64,000 nucleotides of DNA from Oncomelania hupensis (taxonomy: Eukaryota > Mollusca > Gastropoda > Littorinimorpha > Pomatiopsidae). This document shows, in pieces, positions 10,779 to 22,777 of this stretch. The stretch lies in NCBI GenBank assembly GCA_036898135.1, contig CM072520.1:62001-126000 (forward strand), written 5' to 3'. A program made the translations under genes and the position numbers. The notes beneath the pieces were generated by a model, which saw nothing but the letters and a program-made list of their open reading frames with translations, did no database searches and was not told the origin of the DNA. Numbering within the stretch: position 1 is the first letter of the stretch; each line of letters starts with the position of its first letter.

Positions 10779-13205
10779 TCGGAGGTCGTAGGGGCACCAC
10801 AGATGATCGTTTAACCAGCGTACTCTATCTTTTCCTGACCTCAACAACCCTGATTGTTTCGCTCAGTGTCAAACCAGTCCATTCTCTAATGATGTCCTCC
10901 CACCTCTTTTTCAATCTCCCTCTTCTTCTACATCCTTGCACTCTGCCTTGCAGGCTGGTCTTTGCAAGACCTGATGATCTGGTGACGTGGCCATACCATC
11001 GGAGTTTCCGTTTTTTCACCACTGTGAGCAGGTCATCGTGTTTTCCAAGACTTGTGTGATGATCTGTCGGACTTCGTCGTTAATGATGTGCTGGGTATAG
11101 GAAATGCCCAGTAGTCTTCTGTAGCACCTCATCTCCATGCATTGTATTCTTCGTTGGAGATCTGCTGTGAGGGTCCATGTTTCGCAAGCATATAGGAAGA
11201 TAGAGATGACAAGGGAGAGCAGCAGCCTTACCTTGGAATGTAGACTGATGGTCCTGTCTTTCAAAATTGGCTTCAACCTCGCCAGGGCAGCAGTTGTTTG
11301 TGCGATCCTGGAGATGACTTCCTGTCGGGACCCATTGTCTGATACAATGGCTCCTAAATATTTGAAGCTATGCACAGTGTTGAGGGATTGGCCTTGGACT
11401 TTGATGTCCATGTTGATGCCATTGGTGTTGTTTGTCATCATTTTTGGTCTTCTCTGCACTTATTTCCATTCCATAGGCTCTGGAGGTGGTGTCAAGCCTT
11501 TGTACCAGCTGTTCAAGTTCTTGGTCCTCTCCAGCCAATCCATCAATGTCATCCACAAAACGAAGTTGGAGATTGCTCTTCCCCCTATGCTGACTGTGCC
11601 TTCGTGATCTGCAAGGGCATCTGACATGATGCGCTCTAGGAAGATGTTGAAGAGTGTTGGAGAGAGTAGGCATCCCTGACGCACACTAATTGTTGTTCTG
11701 AACCAGTTTCCAATGGCGCTGTTGTGTAGGACTGCGCTGGTAGCCTTGTCATACAGGCTGTTGATGACTTCAATAATTTTAGGGCTGATGTTGTACACTC
11801 TTATAGTTGCCCACAGAGTTGCATGCCAGACTCTGTCAAACGCCTTTTTGAAGTCTACGAACACATGATATAGATGTTGTTGGTGCTGTAGGTATTTCTC
11901 GCAGATTATTCTGAGGTTGAAAATCTGTTCAGTGGTACTTCGCTCTGCCCTGAATCCTGCTTGCTCTTCACCCATGATTTGTTCAGCTTGGGTTTTCAAC
12001 CTGTTGAGTATTATTTTCAGGAGGACCTTGCTGGGATGGCTGATGAGGCTGATGGTGCGGTAATTTTCACATTCCTGAAGGTTACCTTTTTTGGGAAGAG
12101 TGATAACAAGCGACTGGGTCCATGGTGTAGGTCACTCCCCACTTTGCCAGATCTGGTTACAGATAATGGTAAGTGCGTCAAAAATCTCTCCTGCTTGAAG
12201 CAATTCCGCGGATATGTTGTCCACTCCCGCTGACTTCCCCTTCTTCAGCAATTGCACTGCTGCCTCAACTTCTTCTCGGAGAATTGGGAGGATTTCTTCT
12301 TCTTCTCTGTTCTCTGGACACGCTAGAACTTATTGGTTTCCGTTTGGTGTGTGGTTGTAAAGGTCAGAGCAGTACTCTGTTCATCTGTCCAAGATTTCTT
12401 GTTCGTCTGTAAGGCATATGCCAGACTTGCTTTGGATCGTGGAGACCTTGGGCTGTTTAACACTGGTCAGTCGCTTCACAGTCTGGTAAGCCTTCTTGCT
12501 GTTGTTCTTGTTCAGACTGTTCTCTATTTCCTGGCACTGATCTTCTATCCAGTTATTCTTCGCTGTGCGCATGCCCTTTCGGATTTCATTGTTGATTTTT
12601 CGGTAAGCATCAGCTCCCTATGAGGTGTCATTTTTTTTCTTTTTCATCTATTTTCGTTTTATCACACAGGCCAAAAAGTTCCGGTGTGATCCACAGCTTC
12701 TTCTTTGGCCGGTGCTTTCCAAGGATCTCCGTAGCGGCATCTGTCACAGCTAAGTTGAAGGTGGTGGTCATGGTGTTTACATCTACTTCACCAGCTCCCA
12801 AACTGAGCTGTGGCGCAAATTTCCCTCCAATTTTGGCCTGAAATATTTCTTCCACCTCCGGGTCTTGCAGTTTGTCCAGGTCGAACTTCAGTCTAGTGCA
12901 CTTTGCTGTGTTTACTCTCTTCAATTGAAGCCGAAAAGACATCATCACGAGATCGTTGTCACTTCCGATGTCTGCTCCTGGAAAAGTGCGTGTCCTGTCA
13001 ATGTTGGTGCTTGATCTGAAGCGTTTCTTGACCATGATGTAGTCGATCTGGTTGTGATGCACCCGGCCGGGACGATGCCATGTTCATCGTCTGGATTTTT
13101 TGTGGAGACCAAGCGTGTTTGCCAATATCAGATTGTTGTATCTGGCAAACTCCAACAGTCTCAGACCCCTGTCATTTGTCTTGTTGTTGCAGTGGTGTCA
13201 GAATA
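10779..13205 (-). pseudogene. RTE-like LINE, decayed copy B (endonuclease to 3' end)
   Basis: Non-LTR retrotransposon ORF2 in pieces. On the minus strand, in order: the C-terminal part of an APE-type endonuclease (13205-12890; IDYIMVKKRF, GSDNDLV), a linker with KLWITPEL (12890-12630), a pre-RT segment (12572-12381), and a reverse transcriptase (~12060-11600; QAGFRAERSTTEQIFNLR, VDFKKAFDRVWH, VRQGCLLSP). The catalytic FADD box is lost through a frameshift. Then come C-terminal segments FKYLGAIVSDNGS, FLYACETWTL (11459-11016) and WYGHVTRSSGLAK (11022-10825). Frameshifts and stops rule out function. RTE-group assignment is from the overall sequence feel and short tandem tail; the exact clade is inferred. 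Confidence 0.85.
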
Positions 13206-14461
13206 TATTATTCCTGCAATAAATCTAAGGTCATATTATTTAGGAAAGGGATTTTCTACAATTACAGCTGAGCGGTATACTATTTTAATTGGCTTTAAAT
13301 TTCATCATGGCTTCACCTTTAGAATTATCTGGTATATTAGTATGTGTTGATTTAAAAGCGGTTATGTATGCGTTGTAAAGACAGAAGAGAATTATATAGG
13401 AAATTACATATGATACATTGAATGATTTCTAGAGGAATAAATATGCTTTCTGTTGGCTTCTATCATATTGCAGAAATCATTGGAATGAGGTATGTGACAG
13501 ACTAGCCAAGGAGGGAGCACAAGGTCATCCGATTATATAACTATAACAAATAGGAATGTGTGTGTCACAAAATTGTGTTATTGGGTATTCACTACTCGTG
13601 AAGGGCTTTCTTGACTTTCTTGACTTACCCCGGAACGTGGTTTTGTTTCAATTTTTTAAAAAAGGCGCACTATTTCGTTCCAATACTTCACAAACTCATA
13701 AAACAAAGACCATTCTTCCAGGCACAGTGCAAGGATGAAGAAGAAGTGGGAGACTGAAAAAGAGGTGGGAGGACAACATTCGAGAAGGTTTGACACTGAG
13801 CAAAGTCATCATGGTTGCTGAGGACAGAGAAAGATGGAGCACACTGGTTAAACGATCATCTGTGGTGCCCCTACGACCTCCGAGTTACGGGATAGGATAG
13901 GATAGGAAAATTATTGCTAAATCACCTGTTGGTAGACAATTATAGACTGTTTTGAAATTGTGTATTTAAATATATAGTTAAAATGTTTTCAAAGTTTCAT
14001 TTCCAATGTATGATATCCCCTAAATGTGTGAACAGACATTAAATTAAAGATTGCTATTCGCATGACGCAATAATGCTCAACCAAAATAAAACCGGAACGA
14101 TGCACTGTTTTTCATTTATCAGTTTACAAGCTATCACCACATAGATCTGGAAACATCAATTGATACTAAACAAGTAATTCCAAAAAACATTATCAACTGT
14201 ACTACAACAATATTGATCGATGGAAATTATTAACGTTATACAAGGCTTCTACTAGTGACAGTGCAGAATCAAATCAAAGGTAAATACATGCTATCATTGA
14301 TTGCTTTGCAACAGACAACGTTCAAAACTGTTGTGCGCATTTCAATCCTAATATTATCCCCCAAACCAGAAAAAAATTACTTAATTTCTGTCAAACATGT
14401 CGACACAATGCACCACATCAAGTAACTTATGTTAAGCTGTCTGGGTACTGTCAATGTTCTT
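13206..14461. other. AT-rich intronic sequence with one LINE fragment
   Basis: Apart from the RTE-like piece at 13706-13908 I see only AT-rich non-coding sequence. Confidence 0.5.
13706..13908 (+). mobile_element. RTE-like LINE, 3' end fragment
   Basis: Same 3' terminus as other copies: CAGTGCAAGG, a KKRWEDNIRE-encoding block with a small deletion, ACGACCTCCGAGTTACGG, then a GGATAGGATAGGA tail. Strongly 5'-truncated. Confidence 0.85.
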
Positions 14462-15190
14462 TCATCACACGAGCTCAATTCCTATGTGAGCAGCACTGTT
14501 TAGTGCCTCCACATTTTGTTTACTGCGGGCTATTTATAGCTTGCCTGCACTCTCCCTTCCAGTGAAAGGAAGCATCAGTGTCACGTCCCAACTGCCTCAA
14601 CAGTGGTTCGACATGCGTGCACTTCCACACGAGAAAACAACCCAACACCTAAATACAATCTAAAAGACAAGACCAGAAGTGAAAAGACAATTTCTTTTAT
14701 TTCTCTCACACATTCACACTCAAAATCAACTCCCTTTTCCCACTTCCCAACCTTCCAACCCCCAACCCTACTAATACAACCCAAAACTATACATAAAACA
14801 ATTATTCACTCAAAATAATAATGATAATTAAACCAAAAATGAAAATAGATGACTAACTACAAAATGTACAAAAGATTTATAATTATGTCTGGATCAGCTT
14901 ACTAATAACAAGGTAAATAAATGTAAGCAATTGCTTTAAATCTTTATATATATTCAAAGGGAGAGTTATGGCCCTTGAAAATGGCGGTCACGTTTGAAAG
15001 AGCTCTTCCATTGGAATGTAAAGTTCAACAAATATCTCAAGAAAGAAACAGTAACAGCATCTCTTGAATTGCCTACAGTGGTCCTGAGCAATTCTGCTGC
15101 ATCTACATGGTGTGGTAGGGGTAGGAAGTGTGTTTAACCCCAAAAAACAGTCTGCTGTGAGCGCTCAGTGTTGTGATTTAGGCCTACAAA

Positions 15191-16096
15191 ATGGCGGACT
15201 CTAGTTGCAGTAAAGGTTCAATGAGTGAAAAAACGAACTCAGGATCTAGTCAAGGTACTTCTAACAAGTGTGCCACCTGTGATAAATCAATGAACAGAAG
15301 AACAGATTGTCTGCAGTGTGAACATTGTGGGAAAATATTTCACAGAGAATGCCAAAATGTGTCTAGTGAGTACTACAACATGATCAAACAGTTTGGCTCA
15401 GCAAGTGGTGGTAGTTGTCACTGGTTCTGTGATGTGTGCAATCCTAAAGCTATGGATGTTTTGAAGCTTGTGCAACAAGTCAGAGACAAAAATGTTGAGC
15501 TAGAAAATCGACTGGAGTCTGTGGAAAGCAAAGTGGACAACTTGGATAGTGGCTTTGAAGAGAGAGTTGTAACTTCTGTCAGGTCGGTGGTTAGAGAGGA
15601 GGTGTACGAAGCTAAGCTCAGAGAGGAAAGAAGGATGAATATTATCATCAAGAACCTGCCTGAGACAAAACCAGACAAGGAGGCTTTTGCTGGTGTGGTG
15701 TCTGCACTGGGGCTGGGTCAGGAAGCGGCAGAGGGAATTGGCTTTGAAAGGTTAGGTAGGAAGACAGGGGAGCGATCCAGACCTCTCAAGGTGCAGTGTA
15801 CTAGTGCCAAGCAGAGGAAGGACATTCTCATGAATAGCAAAAAATTGTTTAGAGCTAAAGAGTACAATACGGTGTATGTCAGTAGGGACTTGACAAAAGC
15901 AGAGCAAAGAGAACAGAAGGCATTGAGAGATGAACTGAAAGAGAAACGCAGTTTGAAGGACGGCAAGAAATACATGATCAGGAGAAATGAAGTGATTATG
16001 ATAGATGAGAGTAACAATCATACAGCAAGTGAATCTGTGGATGAGGCGCCATCAGCATCTGAGTTGAATGTGGCCTCTGCATCAAAAAAGGACTAA
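15191..16096 (+). CDS. CR1-like LINE ORF1 protein with PHD finger
   Basis: 301 codons, intact. Residues ~27-80 form a PHD-type C4HC3 zinc finger: CATCDKS, CLQCEHCGKIFHREC, then WFCDVC. Residues ~90-145 are a heptad-rich coiled coil (VELENRLESVESKVDNLDSG). Residues ~145-260 resemble an RRM-like LINE ORF1 core (NIIIKNLPET ... ERLGRK ... RPLKVQ). ORF1 proteins of this kind bind the element RNA and act as chaperones; PHD-containing ORF1s are known in the CR1/L2 group. The ATG at 15191 follows ACAAA and is the first of the frame. Confidence 0.85.
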   Translation: MADSSCSKGSMSEKTNSGSSQGTSNKCATCDKSMNRRTDCLQCEHCGKIFHRECQNVSSEYYNMIKQFGSASGGSCHWFCDVCNPKAMDVLKLVQQVRDKNVELENRLESVESKVDNLDSGFEERVVTSVRSVVREEVYEAKLREERRMNIIIKNLPETKPDKEAFAGVVSALGLGQEAAEGIGFERLGRKTGERSRPLKVQCTSAKQRKDILMNSKKLFRAKEYNTVYVSRDLTKAEQREQKALRDELKEKRSLKDGKKYMIRRNEVIMIDESNNHTASESVDEAPSASELNVASASKKD

Positions 16097-16182
16097 GTTT
16101 TTATCCTGAACCTGCCGCATCTGTACAAAATAATGTATATAATTATAATGCATCATTTGTTTTTACTTCTTCACCACATTTT

Positions 16183-17874
16183 TTGCATTGTACATCAATA
16201 AACGTTCACACTTTTGTATTAAGCGAGGGATTAGACATTAGTGCCATTACTGAGTCCTGGCTACATGGAGACATTTCAGACAGTGAAATTCACATCAATG
16301 GTTACAAGTCATTTAGAAGTGATAGAGTGGGAAGGAGAGGAGGGGGATGCTTGATGTATGTGAGAGATAATTTGCAAGTTAGAGAAGTGAAACTCTGTGA
16401 GGAGCAGGACTATACAGAAAGCATCTGGTGTGTTATATATGGGCAGGACAAAGAAGAAACATTGTTTGGTGTAGTGTACAATCCACCCGGTGTTAGTCAG
16501 GAAAATGAAGAGAAATTGTTTGCAGTTTTAAAAGAGGCAGCAAAGTACAGGCATGTGGTTGTTACGGGAGACTTCAACCGTCCAGGTATTAACTGGGATA
16601 CGGATGAGTGTGATGGAGCAGGGGAAGGTTTGCTTGATACAGTAAGTGACTGTTTTTGGTTTCAACATGTGGATGTAGCTACTAGAAAAGCAAATGTGTT
16701 GGACTTGGTGTTTAGTTCTGAAGAAGAGATGGTGCAGGAGGTGGAGATAGGCGATCCTCTAGCCAACAGCGATCACAACATTGTGCACTTCAAAGTGGCC
16801 TTTTTTGAGCCTAGAGACAGTAATAGCGACAGGAAGAAAGAGATAAGGGATTACAGAAAGGCAAACTGGAAGGTGGTCAGAGAAAACTTAGAAAAGGTGA
16901 ATTGGGACAATGAATTTGAAGGGAAGAGCTGCAGTCAACAGTGGGACTTGTTTCATCAAACGCTGCAGAAGGTGGTGAGAAGTTTTGTACCGCTGAAGAA
17001 AACGAGGTGCACTAGGAAGCCCAAATGGATGAATAGAGAGGCACTCAACAGTGTCAAGAAGAAGAGGAAGAAATGGAAGAAATACAGACAGAGTGGTAGG
17101 CAAGAAGACTTTCTCGCATATAAACAGTGTCAGAATGACAGTACAAAACTCATTAGAGATAGTAAAAAGAAGTTTGAAGAAAAGCTGGCACAGAATATCA
17201 AGCAGGATACAAAGTCTTTTTAAGCCTATGCAAGGGACAGGCTGCGCTGCAAGGTCAAAGTTGGTCCTCTGGAAGATAGTGACGGGGAGCTGCACACTGA
17301 TGATGTGGAACAAGCGGACATCTTGAACAATTTCTTTGCATCAGTTTTCACGGTGGAGGGCAATGGTGACAGACCGGAACCCCAATGTAAGTTTACAGGC
17401 TCACCAGAGGAAAGACTGATACATGTGATTTTTACTGAAGACATAGTCCTTAAGAAGTTGCAAAATCTTAACTCTAGCAAGGCGCCAGGGGTTGACGAAA
17501 TTTCACCAGCCGTACTGGTGGGAGCAGCGGAATCCTTAGCATATCCTCTGTCACTGATCTTACAGGCTTCCTTGGACACCGGAGAGGTGCCAGTGGGGTG
17601 GAAAGAGGCAAATGTTGTGCCGATATTCAAAAAGGGTGCAAAATGTAAAGCAGGAAATTACAGGCCGGTATCGCTGACTTCTCAGGTTGGGAAAGTCTTT
17701 GAAAGTATCTTGCGGGATTTCCTGAGCAATCACCTTGAGAGGCATCAGCTGATCCGAGGCAGCCAACACGGTTTCTCAAAAGGAAAGTCCTGCCTGACAA
17801 ACCTGCTCGTCTTCCTGGAGGACATGACACGCATGCTGGACGAAGGGAAGGATGTAGACGTCATCTACCTCGAC
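16183..17874 (+). pseudogene. CR1-like LINE ORF2, 5' part (endonuclease and start of RT)
   Basis: APE-type endonuclease: ITESWLHG (catalytic E), GGGCLMYVRD, VVTGDFNRPGINW (GDFN), and NSDHNIVHF (SDH). This is followed by a basic linker and RT entry motifs (NSSKAPGVDEISPAVL, WKEANVVPIFKKG, NYRPVSLTS, RGSQHGFSKGKSC). A single in-frame TAA at 17221-17223 is the only nonsense codon seen. RT motif A is cut after IYLD at 17874 by the LTR element; the next codons (FAKAFDKVP) are at 24472. The N-terminal few residues of the endonuclease are unclear. Confidence 0.85.
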
Positions 17875-19563
17875 TGTCACCGCCACGACTCCCCCTGGGC
17901 AGACGCCACAAACAAACAACTTCCACACGCAGACAACCCAGAAAGAATGACGATTTCCCGCAGACGGAAGTGATGAAAACACAACAAATAATATACAACT
18001 TTCAAGCTATTTATTCATTCATACCACACACTCATACACATACAACATTTACACATGAAACGAAGAAATGGTAATGAAACAATCAATGGGTCAATGGAAC
18101 GATGCAATGGTTCGTGGGTGATCGGGGGTCGCTAATCGACCAACGTCCTCAAATCGAACGTGCACAGCCAAAGTCCGAGGCACGTGTTCACAAACAGACA
18201 GGGGGGGTTGTGAAGGAGAGGGACAACACAAAACGGGCCCACCTGGCGAAATGCAGTCCCTGGTAAAGTCTCCTTCAACGTTCTCGCCCCCTTCCGTTGA
18301 CGTCCAACCGAAGGAGCGTTGCCACCCGCGGTCGCCACTGACGATGATGTTGAAGTGATGATGATGGCGCTGATAACAGGGGACGCGTGGACAATAACAG
18401 ATGGCGATGCTGATGATGTTTGGTCCACTTGACCAAGTGTCGTCGTCGTTGCTGCCTTACGTTTTCCAGCGACGAACTGGCGGATTGACGAACGTTGAGC
18501 TGCGAACTTCGAACTCGAATTCAATCCTCAACGACAATCCTCGACGAACCTGTAACATGCTTGTCGCATCGTAAATGTCATGTTCTCGATTCTGTCCCCC
18601 TCCCTCCATCACACTCACCCCCCCACTCTCACTAGCTACTCCACTAAACTTCTGCCACTTGAGGGGTCCAACCGCAGTCTATTTCCCCTGTCCTTGACTC
18701 TCTCTCGCTTTCTACTGTTATCGTCACTTGAATCAAATACATATTATACAATTCAATGAAATCATGAATGCCTGGAATGAACGATGCTGCAAATGAATAC
18801 AAATAACCATCAACACATTATTCATATCAAGCATCCCCAACGACAACAACAGCAACCACTTCCATCCTACCTTCATCACACTCCACCCCCTTTCTTCTCC
18901 CTCATTCTCCCGCCTTCAGTCGCACTCTTCCTTTCTTCTGCCTCTCCTCAGTGCAACCATTCTCATCCTTCCTTCTATCACACACACAGCTATCATTCAA
19001 CACCCCAACAGCCGGCCCTTGGTTATTGGCACAGTGAGGAAAAAACCACCATCCACTCACCCAACGGTTCGCATGAAATTGCACCCCGCAGCCCTTCTCC
19101 ACTGCCTTCCTACGAAAGTACATCCAATTAGGGTAATCCAGTAGTGTGTAGTTCCCGTAGTAGACAATACCTCGATACTACCTACCACACTACCAACAGA
19201 CTTGCTTTTCTACAACCACACTCCAACTGAGCGTATCACTTCAGAAATTGGCAATCTTTAAACTAGTATTCTTCTCTGGACCAGATATTATTATTCGTTA
19301 ATACCCGTCCCACCCTGATTCCAGAACACAGCAAAAACCACAGAGCACTAGACAAACACCGTCTACACTGTACTGCTGACAAACACGTTCTGACCATAGT
19401 GAGCAAATTCCTAACCTGGCCTAACCGGCGTATGCTGTTTACCACGCTTTGCACGCTCCCGAGACAACAATAATCACGAATACAGCAACACGCAGTACCA
19501 CCCCCGCCCCTATACTCTTCACACACAGACTACATGGCTTTCTTCACAGGCTGCCCTGTGACA
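17875..19563 (-). repeat. 3' LTR of element C
   Basis: In plus-strand reading TGTCACCGCC...CCCTGTGACA, 1689 bp, ~99.8% identical to 22778-24466. AATAAA lies on the minus strand near the 17875 end, as expected for a minus-strand LTR. Small ORFs within (18132-18524, 18784-19131, 19263-19526) are duplicated in the other LTR and are not genes. Confidence 0.93.
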
Positions 19564-19575
19564 CACCCCCCTCCC
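19564..19575 (-). other. polypurine tract of element C
   Basis: On the minus strand GGGAGGGGGGTG abuts the 3' LTR (TGTCACAGGG). This is the expected plus-strand primer position for a minus-oriented LTR element. Confidence 0.8.
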
Positions 19576-19642
19576 AAGACGAACCTACGGAGAGTTCAAA
19601 ACCTAAACTTCCACAGGGTCAGATCTGCTGAGGAAATCCGCT

Positions 19643-22438
19643 TCAATGTTGTCTCTCCCTGGAATTGGTCGAACGGTGAAGACGTACGCCTGCAACTGCA
19701 TAGCCCACCGGGTGAGTCTGGCACTGTTGAGGTGCGTCCGTTCTCAGGATGAACTCCTCGTCCAATACTGGTAGCTTTACCACTGGCTCACTTGTCGGCG
19801 CTCTCTTCAAGTCATCGAAGGCTTTCTGGCAGTCATCCGTCCTGTTGACCTCTCCCTTCTTCCTTACCCGCACGATCGGTGCTCTGTACGGCGATGTACA
19901 CGACTCGATAACCCCCAACTCCAGCATCGGTTCCACTTCACTCTTGGCGACTTCCATCTGTGAAAATGGTAGCGGACGCTGATGTACACGAACGGGGTCG
20001 TCGTCGGTTGACACCACCTCGCACTCGTCCAGGTTGGTTAGCGGCAACGCTCTCTCGTATAGTGCAGACAGCTCCGTGTCTATCTGTTCGTCCACACGCC
20101 CTTCGCTCGCTCGTAGCGGTGTCAGTGGTACAGTGCCCTGGTAGCTGATGCCTGATGCCCCCTCCGTTTCTGCCTGGTCCAACACCACTGCCACCGTCGC
20201 CTCTGGTTCCGCTCTACGTTCTACGTAGCGTTTCAGCACGATCGTGTGGTACGGTTTCCTGTTCTTGCCGACTCTCTGCACTGGTACCTTCCTGGCTCTC
20301 CCCTTTGGCGTCGTTCGCTGGCACACGTCGCATGAAGCACAGTACTTTCTCACATCCCGGCACATCCCCGGCCAGTAGTGCTCGGCCCACACGCGATCCA
20401 GGGTCCGCTTGGCTCCTAGATGTCCAGCTATAGGTGTGTCGTGTCCCGTGCGTAGTACCTCCGATCGAAGCTTGGCTGGTACCACCAACTGGCTGTGATC
20501 CACTTTGTCCTGTCCTGTGTATTCGCGGTACAACAGGTCCCGCTTCCAGACAAATGCCACTTGCCCCTTGCCTCGCTTCTCCTTTCCTGCCTTCCGGTCT
20601 GCTAGCTGTCGTACTTTCGCAAGCTCGCCGTCCTCCAACTGCAGTTGACGAATCTCCTTCGGCGTCGCGACGACGCTCTTGCTCGGTCCGACCACCAATG
20701 GTTCTGCAGCAACCTGCTCCTTGGCTGCCTGCGCTCTGGTCTGCACCGCGCAACACTCCGCGTCTCCCTCGACGAACACTGGCAGTGCTGTGTCTGGTTG
20801 CCGTTCCGTCCTCGCCCAGTTGCCGATCACCACTGGGTAGATCAGGTCGGGCACCACCACTACCTCCACTCTCCCGGTGTAGAACGGTGACTCCAACTGT
20901 ACCCACGCTGTCGGCAGAGACTTGGATAGCTGGCGAATGGCGAATCCGACACGCCGCGTGCGTCCTGTGTAGACAGGGTTGGCAACCTCTCCTTTCCGCA
21001 GGCAAATCAAGTCGGCCCCCGTGTCCCTCACAGCCGTCAGCGGAACACCTTCCACTATCACTTGGCTCTGGAACCGAGGATCTCCCTCCTTGCCTGCCTC
21101 CTTCAAGATGCGCAACGCTGCTCCACTCCGCTCGCTGCGTTTCGGACAATCCCGCTTCAAATGCCCCTTCTGCCCGCAGCTGTAACATTCCCGCTTGTCA
21201 GGCGAGTTGGGTCGTGGTCCCGCTGGCTTGCGACCCTCGCTCTTATCCCTGGGTGTAAAGGGTTGACGTGGTGGAAAACGTAGGTTGGTTCCCGCCCTGG
21301 CGTCGACGTACTGCTGCGCTAACGTCGCGGCCTCCTCCACCGTTGCTGGGTTGCGCTCGCGCACGAACGTGACCAGCTCTGGCGTCAAACCGTTGACCAT
21401 CTGCTCCATCAGCACTAAGTCCAGTAAGTCCGCATACGTGGCCTTCTTGTTCGCTAGTCCCATCCAGCGCTCCAGGAACAACTCTGACTTCCGCAGATAC
21501 TGTTTGAAAGTCTCCGGTGGCTCCCTTCGTAGCTGGCGAAACTTCTTCCGATACGTCTCGGCCGTCAGGTTGAAACGCACCAACAACGCTGCCTTCAGGA
21601 TCTCATAGTCGGCAGAGTCGTCCTCGTTCAAGCCAACGTAAACTTCCCTCGCCTTCCCCTTCAGCAAGGTCCCCAAGCGAATAGCCCACGTGTCCTTCTT
21701 CCAGTCTTGAGCCTTGGCAAATCGCTCGAACTGGCACAAGTAGGTCTCTAGGTCGTCCTTATCCTCGAAGAAGGGTAACCTAAGCTTGACCGTCTCAAAC
21801 TCCGGTTGACGATTCCTGCGGTTCCCGGCGCCTGCTTGCAACGTCAGCTGCGCCATCGCTAGTTCGTGCTCTCTTTCCCTCTCTCTCTCTCTCCGATCTG
21901 CGTCTTTCTCCCTCTCTGCTTGGTCCATCGCGTAGTCTAACGCTGCCTGACCCTTCAACCCCTCGCGCTTGGCGAGTCTCAAGATCCTCTCAACCGGTGT
22001 CTCGTCCGCGAACGGTCCTGTCCTCGGCGTCGGTGCCGCCTCGATCTTGTAGATCGAATGGTAGGGGTTGGTCTCGAACCTCTTCGGTCTCGTCGCATCA
22101 CCCAGGCGATCTTGGTCTCCAAAGAAATCGGCGCCCGTAGACATCCCGCCAGTCACACCAAATCCCGTCACAGAAGGGTCACTCACTGTGTTTCTGGCTT
22201 CCCACGTCGTCGACTCGTCGTCTGCTGACCCACGACGCGATGACCTGACCGGCGATCTCCGTTGCTCGATCGCAGAAGGTAGATCGGTGACTCCCGTATC
22301 AGCTGCCGTCGTGCACTCGTCCATCGTGACACCCACGCGAGAACGCGTACGAGCCGCGATCGGTGACACTCCTTCAGCCTCCTCGACCGATGCCATCCTG
22401 CTTAAGGAAAGCAACAACAACCAACAACAACAAGTCAA
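19643..22438 (-). CDS. Gag-protease-(INT zinc finger)-RT/RH remnant polyprotein of element C
   Basis: 931-codon open frame; M15 may be the real start. Residues ~165-200 are an E/R-rich coil and ~205-400 the Gag core. Residues 418-431 are an intact CCHC knuckle (CYSCGQKGHLKRDC). Residues 472-475 are the aspartic protease DTGA and ~540 its C-terminal VVIGN. Residues ~666-706 are the integrase H2C2 finger (HDTPIAGH ... CASCDVC). The INT catalytic core is missing: at ~731 the frame jumps to the INT tail (LKRYVERR). RT begins (ALPLTN ... SPYRAPIVRVRKK) but jumps at ~865 to RNase H (DDCQKAFDDLK ... FILRTDA). A third deletion at ~904 shifts frame; RNase H end coding (ADFLSRSD) follows in another frame. 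The first two deletions keep the frame open. INT upstream of RT is the Gmr1 order. Confidence 0.9.
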   Translation of the reverse strand: MTCCCWLLLLSLSRMASVEEAEGVSPIAARTRSRVGVTMDECTTAADTGVTDLPSAIEQRRSPVRSSRRGSADDESTTWEARNTVSDPSVTGFGVTGGMSTGADFFGDQDRLGDATRPKRFETNPYHSIYKIEAAPTPRTGPFADETPVERILRLAKREGLKGQAALDYAMDQAEREKDADRREREREREHELAMAQLTLQAGAGNRRNRQPEFETVKLRLPFFEDKDDLETYLCQFERFAKAQDWKKDTWAIRLGTLLKGKAREVYVGLNEDDSADYEILKAALLVRFNLTAETYRKKFRQLRREPPETFKQYLRKSELFLERWMGLANKKATYADLLDLVLMEQMVNGLTPELVTFVRERNPATVEEAATLAQQYVDARAGTNLRFPPRQPFTPRDKSEGRKPAGPRPNSPDKRECYSCGQKGHLKRDCPKRSERSGAALRILKEAGKEGDPRFQSQVIVEGVPLTAVRDTGADLICLRKGEVANPVYTGRTRRVGFAIRQLSKSLPTAWVQLESPFYTGRVEVVVVPDLIYPVVIGNWARTERQPDTALPVFVEGDAECCAVQTRAQAAKEQVAAEPLVVGPSKSVVATPKEIRQLQLEDGELAKVRQLADRKAGKEKRGKGQVAFVWKRDLLYREYTGQDKVDHSQLVVPAKLRSEVLRTGHDTPIAGHLGAKRTLDRVWAEHYWPGMCRDVRKYCASCDVCQRTTPKGRARKVPVQRVGKNRKPYHTIVLKRYVERRAEPEATVAVVLDQAETEGASGISYQGTVPLTPLRASEGRVDEQIDTELSALYERALPLTNLDECEVVSTDDDPVRVHQRPLPFSQMEVAKSEVEPMLELGVIESCTSPYRAPIVRVRKKGEVNRTDDCQKAFDDLKRAPTSEPVVKLPVLDEEFILRTDAPQQCQTHPVGYAVAGVRLHRSTNSRERQH

Positions 22439-22758
22439 AGTCCTACAACCCTACCTAACCTAGCCTAGCCTTAGATACTAACCTACCTATCTAAGCTATC
22501 TCCCTTACCTATCACCCACCTCCTCCCACTCAAACAGTGGAAACTGGCCTGCGAGGTAGCGAACCGGATGGAGAGTGCAACGGCAGCTTCCCCTCACGTG
22601 TGGTCGAACCCAGGCCGGCTGTGAGCCTCCGCTGAACAGCGACCTGACTCCCTCCAACCACCCGCTGGGGTGCACACTCTCACCGAGTCACGCCTCACAC
22701 ACACGGACACCACGAGACAATCACAAGACAACTTCACGTCTGGGCACACTCACACCAT

Positions 22759-22775
22759 CCCCGGCATCTCCACCA
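22759..22775 (-). other. primer binding site of element C
   Basis: On the minus strand, two bases after the 5' LTR end, TGGTGGAGATGCCGGGG. This looks complementary to the 3' end of a tRNA ending ...CATCTCCACCA; from memory that best fits tRNA-Ala, unverified. Confidence 0.65.
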
Positions 22776-22777
22776 TA

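Noticed and set aside
18132..19526. Paired small ORFs repeated at 23035-24429
   Set aside because: Duplicated because they lie in the two LTRs of element C; no domain, no conservation beyond LTR identity.
20214..21258. Long ORFs on both strands overlapping 19643-22438 (274 and 324 codons)
   Set aside because: GC-rich shadows of the Gag-PR frame; only the 931-codon frame shows motifs (CCHC, DTGA, H2C2).
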